A stretch of 64,000 bases of DNA from contig JAVXUO010000069.1 of assembly GCA_033065855.1 (NCBI GenBank), positions 124,001 to 188,000 of the forward strand, given 5' to 3'. This DNA comes from Escallonia rubra. Lineage: Eukaryota > Streptophyta > Magnoliopsida > Escalloniales > Escalloniaceae. The notes below the pieces were generated by a model. It ran no database searches and was not told the DNA's origin. It saw only the letters and a program-made list of their open reading frames with translations. Both the position numbers and the translations under genes were made by a program. Positions 48,201 to 59,565 of the stretch are shown here, piece by piece (within the stretch, counting starts at the first letter, position 1; every line of letters starts with the position of its first letter).

Positions 48201-49004
48201 TTCAACGTACACGAGTTTATACTCGTGGCCATAAATTATTCTACGAAATTGGTGGAAGCTGCTTCGAATGCCATGCACAATGCCAGAAAGGTGTTCCAGT
48301 TCATTCGGACTAACGTCATTTGTTAGTGTGCCTCGAGAGTTGATTTCAGAGAATGGATTACTTTTCAAAGGAGAACATGAATCTAGCCGAAGAATACAGT
48401 ATATTTGACACTGCTCATCGCCATACCGACTGCAGACTAATTGGGTTGTAGAAGCCATCAATAAGAATATCAAGAATATGCTAAGTAAGATGATAGATTC
48501 CAGTAAGAGTTGGCCGGGTAAGTTTCTCTATGCCTTTTGGGGCAATATATAGGACATTAGTGTGAATATCAACTAGGGCTACCCTATATTCTCTAGTTTA
48601 TGACGGGAGGCCGTGCTCCCAGTGGAATTGGGAGTAGACTTTTTTAGGGTACAGTTGGAGAATTAAGTAGCCGAAAAAGAATGGGTTCGACACCTCTTTG
48701 AAGAGCTAGCACAGACAAACGAGAAGAGGTTGAAAGCTCTCTACCATATTCAGGGTTACCAGAAATAGGTCACCCTAGCATTTAACAAGCGAGTGAAGGG
48801 ACGTGGCTTGAAAGAAGGAGATTTAGCACTAAAGGAGAATATTAGAGAAATCTGAAGTCGTGAGGAAAATTTGAACCCAATTGGTCAGGTCCCTATATGA
48901 TCAAACAAATCATGACCAGGGGTGCAGCCCCGTTAGTCAATATAGATGGGATTGAATTGTCACAATTAGTCAATCTAGACCGACTAAAGAAATATTACGC
49001 ATGA
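45282..49004 (+). pseudogene. Tat-3 gag-pol remnant (gag, protease, RNase H, integrase; RT missing)
   Basis: The gag region reads PKFKMSDLDKFNGTTNPK and later YMCALAPYGVNQNQ (around 45560-45680). A retropepsin-like motif ALILIDNGSSLNVYP lies near 46980. An RNase H phrase TAAYEACIIGLEM lies near 47400. Integrase follows: zinc-binding ECHKCQ-type region (DCIEYVKRCHKCQVYTN, about 48050-48100), core start FSIWGIDVIG (about 48155), SSPYRLQTNWVVEA with the catalytic Glu (about 48415-48460), and the C-terminus GPYMIKQIMTRGAAPLVNID ending LKKYYA and TGA at 49002. No reverse transcriptase is found between protease and RNase H (47225-47390), so an internal deletion removed it. Dozens of stops and frame changes. 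The wording of the integrase end fits the Tat lineage. Confidence 0.85.
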
Positions 49005-49177
49005 GTGGAAACTTCATATGAACTATGAATGATCTGATCCTCCTTAAGAACACTATTCAGCACACATATATCAATGTAACACATCAGATAAAGGTACCCA
49101 GGTAGCCTGTCAAATTGTAATAAAAATATTTTATTCCACTAGCTATGAATACGGCTATATGCTCGAGAAAAATAAAA

Positions 49178-49302
49178 GAGCCCGCTAGGACGAAAGCCCT
49201 GCAAAGGGTGGCCTAGGCTATAGTTAGGGCAAAAAAATGACCAAAATACTAGAAAAAGTACAAGAAAGCCTGCTAGGACGACAACTCTCCAAAAGGCGGC
49301 CT
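49178..49302. repeat. Duplicated GCCCGCTAGGACG...GGCCTAGGC motif after pol
   Basis: Two copies about 82 bp apart (49180 and 49262) of AGCCYGCTAGGACGA followed by GCAAAGGGTGGCCTAGGC or a variant. The ends are partly self-complementary. It lies between the pol stop and the antisense gene. Confidence 0.7.
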
Positions 49303-49362
49303 AGGCAAAAAAAAATTCTAGATCCTATTAGCATCGCAAGATTAATCTACGATCATTCTTCT

Positions 49363-49685
49363 TTAAGGAGGAACTAGAACTTTTACATACCCTTTTTTAT
49401 AAATCAGCCTCTGAGATATCGGAATCACATCCTCCAGAACCTCCGCCTCAATTATTAGACCTTGGTCCACTTTCTCAATTGTTGTGCCCTTCGCACGTTT
49501 TAGATCAAAACATCCCACGACATAAGCATATATGATATCCTCATGTTCTGGAATAGCCCTTATAGACAGTGGCCTCTTTTGGTGTTTCTTCTTAATCAGT
49601 GTGAAGCTGCTCTTCTGAGGTTCATCAATATGTAGAGACCATATCAGATTCCCTTCAAAATCGAACTTGCCTTCGAATAGCTGGG
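49363..49685 (-). pseudogene. C-terminal segment of the antisense DUF7745-type gene of Tat-3
   Basis: On the minus strand 106 codons are open from the solo-LTR junction to TAA at 49363, with no ATG of their own near the start. The sequence is charged and coding-like (FDFEGNLIWSLHIDEPQKSS, then KKHQKRPLSIRAIPEHEDII, later IEAEVLEDVIPISQRLIYKK). Joined through one copy of the ctggg duplication, the frame continues into about 55 further open codons at 57524-57690, so the two pieces are one gene split by the solo LTR. The function of this C-terminal part is unknown. It ends 359 bp from the pol stop, tail to tail. Confidence 0.7.
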
Positions 49686-50584
49686 TATAATATCTGAACT
49701 TTGGGAGCGGTTTAAAATGACTATCGAAAACCCAAAAAATAAACAGGCGTTAAATTTGAGTAATGCTTTGGTATTAGTGGAGAATGGAAGTTTAAAAGAT
49801 TTTTGGGGGCAAAAATATAATTTTGAAAACATTTGGGGTCATTTTGTAATTTAGGAAAACTTTGGGGCATAAATGTAATTAATGTTTTTAGTGATGAAAA
49901 ATGATGAAATAAGTGATAGTATATGTCGTAGTGACGTTTAATTAAATTTAATAGAGATGGGAATAAATTTGGGGCCTAGAGGTAATTAAACAAAGTTTGG
50001 GTTATTTTGCAAATATGGAAACTTTGGGGGGCTAGATTGCAATTTTTAAAAATACGCATTAGCCGTTAAATTGTAGAGAAATTTATCCTAAGGATCCCAC
50101 CTCTTGCTAATTGTGTAGTGACTAATCCCATTTTATTATAAAATATAGGATAACTCTTTAAAGGAGGATTAAAAAAAAGAAATTAAGAGGGAAATTTTGG
50201 GAGAAAGAAACAGTAAGGAAAAAGAACAAGTAAATAGAGCAGGGGATGAGCAAAAAAATAGAGCAGGAAGAAAGGGATTCGGGCAGAAAACCAAAGAGAT
50301 AGAAAGAGAATTGGAGAAGGTTCAATTAAGGTAATTAGTGTGCGATTTCAGTTCTTGAGTGTGTGTTTTGTGTGTGTTGGTTACGAGACAGGGGAGTGTA
50401 GACTATGTGCAATTAAGTGTGAATTCCAGTGAATTACGAGTATTTAGGTGTGGATGCAGTGTGTGGGAGGGTGTCAGAGTGAATGTGTGTGAACTGAGTA
50501 TGTGTTTTGGGGTCGAGAGTGAATTGTGCAGTGTGTTCAGTGTGAGTTTACTGTGTGTTCATGTTAATGTTCATTGATATTGTT

Positions 50585-52301
50585 TGAAACCAATAAAATA
50601 ACCCTAGATGGGGGTGGTGAATAGGATTTTTGAAAATTAATGGGGAATTTAAACTAAGCACAATCATAAATCTCAATCAAACCAAGTAATCTTTCAATCA
50701 AGAGGCCAACTACACAATCTCAAGAAATTATTGAGCAATAAGTAAAGAGATTAAGTTAGAGATACTTGACCAGGAGATTTAAATGGTTCGGCTTGACTTA
50801 CCCTCATGCCTACATCCACCTCTTCAAGGAAGTCCCCAAGAGCACTAGAATCAACTAGCAACAATCTTCTTCCGGGTCAAGATCAAAACCCTTACAACAC
50901 TTGGTGATATCTCCACACCAAGCACAAACCTTGAATCCACAAAGCTCACCCAAGACTTGACAAACCCAAGCGTTGATCACAATCCTTTTACAAAGATCAA
51001 ATGTGTACAAAGAAACTATCTTGAAAGGAAATGAGTACAAATAAAGCTCTAGTACAATAGAGAGATGAGAGAACTCTTGCACCTTTCTTTCAATCGGTGA
51101 ATCCTTGGGTCTTGATGCGTCAACTACAGTAGATAAGAGGCCTTAGCCTATAAAGCAGCTTAGTAGTCAAAAGGAAGCAAATAAAAGTATGCCCATCAAC
51201 GTATTTGAAGCATTGATGAAGGGTGGAAGGTACCACGCTTTCTCATACTTTATCATATTATTTATATTAATTTTGGCTCTCCCCCCCCCCCCCCTCTCCC
51301 CTTCTTTCCGGATTCTGTGATTATTCAAGATTTCAATGCAAGGAAGAGGATTGGCATTCATGACTTGAAGAATTCGCACTCTCAATTAAAGAATTGCTCA
51401 CAAAGATGCTCTCTTTAATGATGTAAAATCATGAAGATGAAGATAGAAAGTATAATCTATGAGCCTTGATGTTTCTCTAATGAATGGAGGCTTAGAATGT
51501 GGTTTCCATAGTGTATGATGAAGCCCTAGATCATTTATATAGAGAGCAAATGAAATATAGCCGTTATAGGCATTATATGAGCAAAACTGCCATTGCAGTC
51601 GACTGTATTCCCAATGCCGTCAGCTGGGTTCCCTCTAAACTAGCCGTTGGGATCTTGTCCTAAAAAATGGCCGTTCGAATTGAATTTTGACCAATGAAAT
51701 CGACTGTATTGCAATGCAGTCGATTGTATTACCCTACTGCATATCGGCTGCCTCAGAGAACCCATTATTTTCCTCGAAAAATCGGATTGAGGTGCCATTT
51801 TTTGCGCTGCAAAGATAATGAAAAGTTTTATCAAAATATGAAAAGTTTGAAAAGCATTTTTGAAAAGCATTTTTGAAAAACATTTTTGAAAAAATTTGAG
51901 TAAGCTCCAAAATTCGCTCATTTTCAAGAACCACATTTGTGTGAACGGTTATAAACCCACATACAATACACAAGGTGTCCTAAGGTCATTTTAGGTTATA
52001 GTCATCAATTCAAGCATCAAACCAAGACTAGTTACATAATAGTAAAGATTAATCATAATCGATAGTAACTTAACCTATGCATTCTTTCTTGCTCTTTAAC
52101 ATTGAACTTGATGAAGCTTCTATAGCATGTCCACTATAGCTTCTTTGGAATTCATCTATCCAACTTTTCAAATGTGTCTTCATGAGTGTGCGTGTATATA
52201 CCTACTAAGAATACACTCAAAGCACACAGTAGAACATAATCAATGTGTAGTTATCATCAAAATAACATGTAAGCCCAGGTTATCCAACCATAAGGCTAAC
52301 A
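50585..52301 (-). repeat. 3' LTR of the copia element
   Basis: 1717 bp, about 285 bp longer than its partner because of a segment at about 51073-51358 (with a 14-base C run at 51281-51294) that is absent from the 5' LTR. Confidence 0.92.
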
Positions 52302-52320
52302 ATCTCCCCCTTTTTTATGA
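52302..52320 (-). other. Polypurine tract of the copia element
   Basis: Minus strand TCATAAAAAAGGGGGAGAT abuts the 3' LTR. Confidence 0.85.
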
Positions 52321-53385
52321 TGACAAACATTGATTCTATATAAGGTAAGATGTATCATATGGTAGTCAATTAAGCACAACAATCTCACTTAGAACATTCA
52401 ATCATCTCTAATATACTCAAGACATGTCAATTTATCTCATATGGCAACAATTAAGCTCATAACTAGCTTCCCTAACTAAAACAATATTTGTTCTTCCTCT
52501 TCTGTTCTCTCAAACACACAATCACATAGTATATAGAATCAAGATTATTTCTCCCCCTTTGTCATCAACAAGAAGGCAAGGGTATGCATGTGCGAAAAGA
52601 TATTTATGAGCAAGATAATGGCGTGAGGTGCATATAACTCATGAATTTATAAGAAAACATCAAGAGTTCCTTTACTATCCAAACGAAGATATGGAATGTA
52701 GCTCAATAATCTCATTTACTTCATGCATTTTTCAAGAGTAACAAGATAGTATGTGATTCTAGCATGTAAGCTTCCTTATCAAGTTACCATATGCACATTT
52801 CATCCTAATGTATGTTCGCCATCAATCAATGCCAACAATATTCAACGAACACAACTAAATGTCTAACTGAACGGGTGTGTGTAGGAATGGCAACATGAAG
52901 CATTAAGACGACATAATCTCAAAATGGAATTTTCACAACGCGAATAATGGTCATCAATAATCAACGTTTCCAATATAAGTGCAAGAGGACCAATCATGGT
53001 CATCTAAATCCTATAGGTATCCAAGATTATAACATAGAGAAGTAAACGATCAAGGACTCATAGTTCGCATGAATTCTCAACAAGCAAGTTATTTTATAGA
53101 TTTGACAACTTAAGCATACTTGTTGAGATATAAGTTAAGCACATAGCACAATGTTGAGAAGATCATTAAGTTTTACCCTCTTTTTTAATTACCAAGGAAT
53201 TGAGCTCATGAGTGATCATTCTTGAAGTCTGTTTTCTTTGACAAGCTTTGAGGCTCTCCTCATGTGAAGTAGCATGTCCAATCTTGTAATGCTTACTCCC
53301 CCTTAAGATGTAGCTTGTTGTTCCTCCTTTTCCAAGTTTCTTTGGAGGCATCTCTTTGTTGCTATTTGCCTTTGCTTTGAACTAC
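52321..53385. other. Non-coding interior of the copia element
   Basis: The AT-rich sequence between gag and PPT, where pol would be, holds no recognisable pol motif. A short basic minus-strand frame (53166-53351) may be a gag tail. Confidence 0.6.
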
Positions 53386-55168
53386 CTACAATGATAATTT
53401 AGGTCTAGCTTTTGGTACCCACATTTTTTTGGGTCCATAGGTGTTAGTCTTAAATTTTAAATCTTGACCTTTCACAAGCCACATTTTCTTTCTACCTCTT
53501 ACATAAACAATTCTACAAGGACAACAATTAGTCGTATGCCTTTTCTTATTGCACCAACCGCAATGTGTAAATGGTGTGCAATAGTTATTTGGTTGTTTTG
53601 AATGAATATTCAACCTAGCTTGTTGTTGAAAACCTTTAGGAGGAAAGGTGAAGGGATCTAATCCAAGACCACCTTTGTTTAGGCCAATTCTTTGGCGTCC
53701 AAGCATAACATCCAAATTGTTTTGACATTCAACAAATTTTTTAAGACAAATTTTCAAATCACAAATCTCAAGTTTTAAATCTTCATTTTGTTTTTCTAAA
53801 GCCAAAATTTTGCAAGAGGTTTGTTTTGAGCTAAGAGTGTTAACAATTAATTCAACGAAGTCATTATTCACATTCTCCACGTATAACTGGTTATAAATGC
53901 ATTCATTCTTGGCATGCAACTCATTATTTTTCATTTTCAACTTCTCCATTTGCTTATGAGCCTCAAGTAAATGTTTAGACAAAATAATGTTTCTCTTAAA
54001 AAATTTCTTGGACTCCTCATATAAGTTATCATAAGCATCTTCAAAACTTTCATTCTCACTACCACTACTAGAAAAAGAGCTTACCTCATCATTTTCCATG
54101 AAGCACATACTTTCTTGTTCATTCTTTTCATTGTCTTCATCACTTGATTCGAAGTCATTCCATGTTGGAGTCTGATCGGCATTCATTGCTATTTCCTTCT
54201 CCTTGTTCTCTTTCTTAGAGAGTTGTCTTCTTTTAACTATTTCCCACACATGTCTTATTTCCTTCTTCTCCTTATTGTAAATGGGAATATCCATCTTCAT
54301 GTGTCCCAACTTGTGGCATTTGTAGCGAAGCTTCTCTTCTTTGCTATCATTTTGTTGTCTTCTCTCACCATTCCTTCTGAACCTTAAGAACTTCTTGAAG
54401 TTCTTTGCAATCATTGCAACATCCTCTTCGTCAAATTCTTCTTCATCATCACTTGGCTTATTGTTTGAAGATGAAGCTTTAAGATCAATTAATGTAGGCT
54501 TCTTCTTGATGTCCTCTTGATCAAAAAATTTGAGTCATTTTTCGTCATCATTAACAAACACATCAATTCATCAAGAGGAAAGATGTTAAGATTATTTGAT
54601 TCTTGGATGGCGGTGATTTTTGCATCCCAAGCTCTTGGTAAAGACCTAATCACCCTTCTTACAAGATCACCATTAGTGAATTCATTGCCCAATTACTTCA
54701 AAGGATTCACAATGTTAGACGAGTATTCATGTCCATAACGGACTCATTTGGAAGCATTTGGAATAAATCATAATCTCTAAATAATAACTTCATTTTGGAA
54801 TCTCTTAGAAGTGAAGTTCCTTCATGATTAACTTGTAGAGTATCCCAAATACTCTTATCGGAATTACACATAATGACTCTATTGAGTTCATTAGTGTCTA
54901 AAGCACAAATAAGGCAATTTTTTGCTCTAGCATTCATACAAATCATTTTCTTATCATGATCACTATACTCCGATTTGGATTTAGGCTCCTTAACTTTGTC
55001 AACCACCTTCGTCGGAATGAATACTCCATTCTCTAGAATATCCCACATCTCATAATCTTGAGATTCTAAGTAGATTTCCATCTTAACTTTCCATACACTA
55101 TAATTGGTCCCATTAAACAATGGAGGTTTAGTGGTAGAACTACCATTCATTCCCCCAACGTAAGCCAT
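53386..55168 (-). pseudogene. Copia gag (UBN2-type) with zinc knuckles
   Basis: Minus strand from ATG at 55168: KPPLFNGTNYSVWKVKMEIY and YEMWDILENGVFIP, the N-terminal signature of plant copia gag. Next comes SIWDTLQVNHEGTSLLRDSK, then after a frame change RSLPRAWDAKITAIQESNNL. After a further frame change comes a 342-codon open frame. It contains a degenerate knuckle (KCHKLGHMKMDIP, first and last Cys lost), an acidic coiled-coil region, an intact CCHC-type knuckle (CGWCNKKRHTTNCC) and a C-terminus with GPKKMWVPK, a phrase common upstream of protease in Sirevirus-like copia. Gag packages element RNA. At least two frameshifts are present. Confidence 0.85.
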
Positions 55169-55211
55169 GATCGATTAACTCTCTTGACGCTGCCCAATAT
55201 ATCAAGAGCCG

Positions 55212-55225
55212 AGACTATGATACCA
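55212..55225 (-). other. Primer-binding site of the copia element
   Basis: Minus strand TGGTATCATAGTC, two bases inside the 5' LTR. The first eight bases match the initiator-methionine tRNA 3' end complement. Confidence 0.8.
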
Positions 55226-55227
55226 CT

Positions 55228-56659
55228 TGAAACCAATAAAACAACCGTAAAGGGGGGTGAATAGGAGTTTTGAAAATTAATGGGGAATTTAAACTAATCA
55301 CAATCATAAATCTCAATCAAACCAAGTAATGCTTCAATCAAGATGATAACTACACAATCTCAAGCAATTATAGAGCAATAAGTAAACAGATTGAGTTAGA
55401 AATACTTGAAAAGGAGATTTAAATGGTTCGGCTTGAATTACCCTTAAGCCTACATCCACCTCTTCAAGGAAGTCTCTTGCAAAAGCACTAAAATCCACTA
55501 GCAACAATCTTCTTCCGGGTCAAGATCAAAACCTTTGCAACACTTGGTGAGATCCCCACACCAAGCACAAGCCTTGAATCCACAAAGCTCACCCAAGACT
55601 TGACAAACTCAAGCCTTGATCACAATCCTTTTACAAAGATCAAATGATTACAAAGAAACCCTCTTGAAAGGAAATGAGTACAAATGAAGCTCTAGTACAA
55701 TAGAGAGATGAGAGAATTGATGACTTAAAGAATGCTCACTCTCAATCAAAGAATTGCTCACAAATATGCTCTCTTTAATGATGAAAAATCATGAAGATGA
55801 AGAGAGAAAAGTTTAATCTAGGAGCCTTGATGTTTCTCTAATGAATGGAGGCTTAGAATTTGGTTTCCATAGTTTACGATGAAGCCTCAATTCATTTATA
55901 TAAGGAACAAATGAAATATAGCCATTATAGGCATTATATGAGCAAAACTACCATTGCAGTCGATTGTATTCTCAATGCAGTCGACTGGGTTCCCTCTAAA
56001 CAAGCCGTTGGGGTCTTGTCCTAAAAAATAGCCATTTGAACTGAATTTTGACCAATGCAGTCGACTATATTGTAATGCAGTCGATTGTATTTCTCTTCTG
56101 CATATCAGCTGCCTCACAGAACCCCCTTTCTTATTTTGGGCATAACGTTTTCTAGAAAAATCGAATTGAGGTGTCGTTTTTGGTGTTGGAAAGCTAATAA
56201 AAAATTTTGTCAAAATATGAAAATTCTAGCACCAAATTTTTTTTTGAAATAATCTGAGTAATCTCCAAAGTTCACTCATTTCCAAGAACCACACTTGTGT
56301 GAACGGTTATGAACTCACATGCAATGCACAAGGTGTCCTAAGGTCATTTTAGGTCACAGTCATCAATTCAAGCATCAAACTAAGACTAGTTACATAATAG
56401 TAAAGATCAATCATAATCGATAGTAACTTAGCCTATGCATTTTTTCTTGCTCTTTAACATTGGACTTAATGAAACTTCTACAGCATGTCCACTATAGCTT
56501 CTTTAGAATCTATCTATCCAACTTCTCAAATGTGTCTTCATGAGTTTGCATGTATAAACCTACTAAGAATACACTCAAAGCACACATTAGAACATAATAA
56601 ATGTGTAGTTATCATCAAAACAAGATGTAAGCCTAGGTTATCCAACCATAAGGCTAACA
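55228..56659 (-). repeat. 5' LTR of the copia element
   Basis: 1432 bp with the same termini as the left LTR; about 285 bp shorter. Divergence is visible throughout, so the insertion is not very recent. Confidence 0.92.
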
Positions 56660-57523
56660 TTGTTGATTTTGTGTTGACCTGGGAAACTATTCTGTGGGGA
56701 GGAGTTAAAAGGCTAATTTGAATCATGCACAAAACGCAAGCTAGTATCTAGCGGGACTAGTAATTATTCTGGTACATCATGCATGTATACGGCTTTGCCT
56801 GAATGGCATCACGACCGCTCATGATCAACATCTTTGAGTTTATTGACATTGCATCTTACCGTGACTGTTACGAAAATGATTGGAAACGATTGTATCAAAT
56901 GATTTGTGCTTGTTTTGAAATCCTTTAAAAACCCATCATTTTATTTTAGAAATGATCTTTTATTGATCGTTTTGGAACCTATCGTAATTGTTATTGTTTA
57001 TTTTGGTATCTATTATGATGAATTTTGAACATTTTGAAAATCGTTAAGCTATTTAGATCGTTTGAAGTATTTAAGAAATTATCGTCAGTTGGATTCTTTG
57101 GAATCGTTTTGTAATTCTTTTAGTAGTCCTTGTACGACCTTACCGAGCTCTCGAGCTCTCAAAATCTCACCCTTCGTTTGACTCTCTTCTGCAGGTGATG
57201 ATCAGCTTTAGCGTGCTCGAGAATGGGGATTAGAGTTTGTGTGAGATTTCGGTGAGCCTACCACTACTGTGTAATGAAACCCCTGCGTGGGTTGGTACTG
57301 TCAACTTGTCCTATAAAGACTTGAGTTTGTAAAGAACCAAGGTTTTAACAGTTTAAGTCGAAGTAGTTTTGGTAATCTTGTATTTGAAGAATTTGAGTTG
57401 ATATCGGATTGAATGCTTTGAAGTATGTGTTAGTGAATAGGATTTGGAAGGTTTGACAGAACTGGTAGGTTAACGTTCTGGGAGTTCAGGGCGATGGAGC
57501 TCTGGATTTTTGGAAATCTTACA

Positions 57524-58940
57524 CTGGGAACCAATCCGGGACCGCAAGATCCATGTGACTCGAACCTTCCTTTCTCTGGGGTGATAGAAATCCAAAATTG
57601 TACTATTTGTAGATTTACCAGAATTAGGTGACTCGGGCTCTAAATCTATGGCAGAGCTTCCTCCATAGCTCGCTCTAGGAATTTGATTTCACACGCACAC
57701 GGAAAATTCCAGTTTAGCTCTACTCTCAGTCTGCTCTCCAAAGCCAACACCTTTTCTAGAACAAGGATCCAAAGCCAACAAATATAAGCCTCAGACAACA
57801 ATGGAGCAATGGGCTTTATACCAGTCAGAAATGACCTAACCTCTATGGAAGTATGAGTATAAGGTGGAGACCCCGAACCTTGGGGAACAACCTTAATTAG
57901 GGACGGGTTAAGGTCTTTCACTCCTATAAACTCACTATAAGCTTCGGAGCCACCTGCTCATATCCAAACTACCTTAGGATCTGAAAAGCAAAGTAAAAAG
58001 ATGACGAGCGCAGTCCCAGAAGACAAACACAATGATATTCAGTAGTTCCTAGAGTAAGTTCGTGGGCTTTCCACCATTTACAGTACCAGTGGATACTATT
58101 GGACTCCCGAACAGAGAAAAAAATGGGTCCAATCATTTATATCAGAACAGCCCTTGAAAAGTAAAGGCATGGAACGGAAAGAACTGGGATGATACCCTAC
58201 CACCATAGCTTTAGCTATGATCCAAGAGCCAATATACATAAGTAATAGGCTACATCTAAGTGCAGCACTTGGATCCCTATATACCTCGGTGATTCCATCT
58301 ATGGATTCAGTTACCACTATCGAAATTAGGATGTTTCCTTTTGAAAACACTTGGACTAGCAGCTCAGCCAATCTCACATCAGCAACACCAAGGCCCACAA
58401 TAGTAAGATACTTGACCACCAGGCACAACCCCAGGCAGCCACCCGAACACATGCCTATAGCAAATCACAGTTATCCGGTTTGGCTGAAAAATATTCTATC
58501 GTGGGAGAAAGCAGAATACACTTACGTCGGATAAAATACATAACACACTCTTCACTAAGCCCCAGTAAACCCATAAGAGCCTGAACATAATCATCTAGGA
58601 TAACATGAATACAAATGGGTAAATTAGCATAAATATCCACCAAAGTAGAGAATTCTTCATGAGTGGGGCAAAGTACATCCAAGCCAAATCGAAAGACATG
58701 ATCTTCGGGATCCCAGAATTTGCATGCAGCCTAGAGGATATCTTCATGAACAACCACCGTCCGCAGACTCATGACTGGATTTAAAAGGAGACACCCATCA
58801 AGATGAATAAGCTCAACCTTATTGAGGGAATCGATGGAAACTCGAAATTGGAGGTCGAAAATCGCGGGACTGTCTTCGGAGGCCATTGGGGGTACTTTTG
58901 CTAGAATGAAAGTTGAATGCCCCTCTGAATGATGAGTCAC
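57524..58940 (-). pseudogene. Antisense DUF7745-type (PMD-like) gene of Tat-3, main part
   Basis: Minus strand from ATG at 58940 (or 58883, MASEDSPAIFDLQF). After a frame change the sequence reads KFWDPEDHVFRFGLDVLCPT and HEEFSTLVDIYANLP, the characteristic opening of DUF7745 proteins. It then gives VADVRLAELLVQVFSKGN, TEVYRDPSAALRCSLLLMYI, YHPSSFRSMPLLFKGCSDIN and SPPYTHTSIEVRSFLTGIKP, with a short Leu/Glu-rich helix near the end. Several frameshifts and stops are present. The last ~55 codons (57690-57524) stay open and continue in frame across the solo LTR into 49685-49363. DUF7745 is a domain of unknown function found in plant transposon-associated proteins. Confidence 0.75.
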
Positions 58941-59565
58941 GAATATATAATGAGAGAGAGCCCTTAGTTGTATAGAGATAGGACCCCAAATTTTTTAAAA
59001 AAAAAATTTACCTGACAAATCGGACTGTTTTCGATAAATCGGCATGTTTTCATCTTGTTTTGAATATTTGAAAAGTCACTCTTTCTTATCAATCGTCTGA
59101 TGTTTCCAAAAAAATCTATTTTTCTACTGATCAACCTTCCAATTTTACCATAAAATTAAATTTTGTTTTTTATCAACTGTCTGATTTTACTCCTAAATTG
59201 ATTTTTGCTTCTGAACAACCGACGGTTTTATGCTGAACTCAAAATTTGTCATGATCAGCACTGATTAACCATCTGGTTAGTCAGTGCTTATAAATTTTTT
59301 ACAGAGTTTGTCTATTTTAAGGCCAAATTATGTACCTGGTCGACCCAACACAACTCAGACCTCATTTATATCCATTTTCTGCACAATTTCCATTCTTTTT
59401 ATGCAAGTGTGTGAGCACAATGAAAACTAATCATTTACATAAAAATTGCTAAGAAAATTATCAACTAAAGATAAAAGATGTAATTAGATATTACATAAGA
59501 TTTTGTATAAATCCCTAATGAACTCTAAGTGCTACTCTAAGCTAATCTAGTGGTCAGGCATCAAC
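58941..59565. other. Spacer between the two antisense genes
   Basis: AT-rich, with degenerate copies of the Tat-3 palindromic motif (for example GATTAACCATCTGGTTAGTC near 59264). It probably holds the promoter region of the DUF7745-type gene. No coding is seen. Confidence 0.45.

Larger units (their letters stand above)
50585..56659 (-). mobile_element. Gag-only Ty1/copia element, TSD ttgtt
   Basis: Two LTRs (50585-52301 and 55228-56659) start TGAAACCAATAAAA and end AAGGCTAACA. ttgtt flanks both sides (50580-50584 and 56660-56664). Read on the minus strand, the 5' LTR is the right copy, followed after 2 nt by a primer site TGGTATCATAGTC (initiator-Met-type) and then gag. A polypurine tract AAAAAAGGGGGAGAT precedes the left (3') LTR. 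No protease, integrase or RT is present. This is the layout of a TR-GAG-type non-autonomous element or a pol-deleted one. Confidence 0.92.
49686..57523 (+). mobile_element. Solo LTR (Tekay-like) with nested copia element, TSD ctggg
   Basis: Left end TATAATATCTGAACTTTGGG (TG changed to TA), right end GGAAATCTTACA. ctggg flanks both sides (49681-49685 and 57524-57528). Without the nested copia (50585-56659 plus one ttgtt) the LTR is about 1758 bp. No internal domain is present. It interrupts the antisense DUF7745-type gene. Confidence 0.85.
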
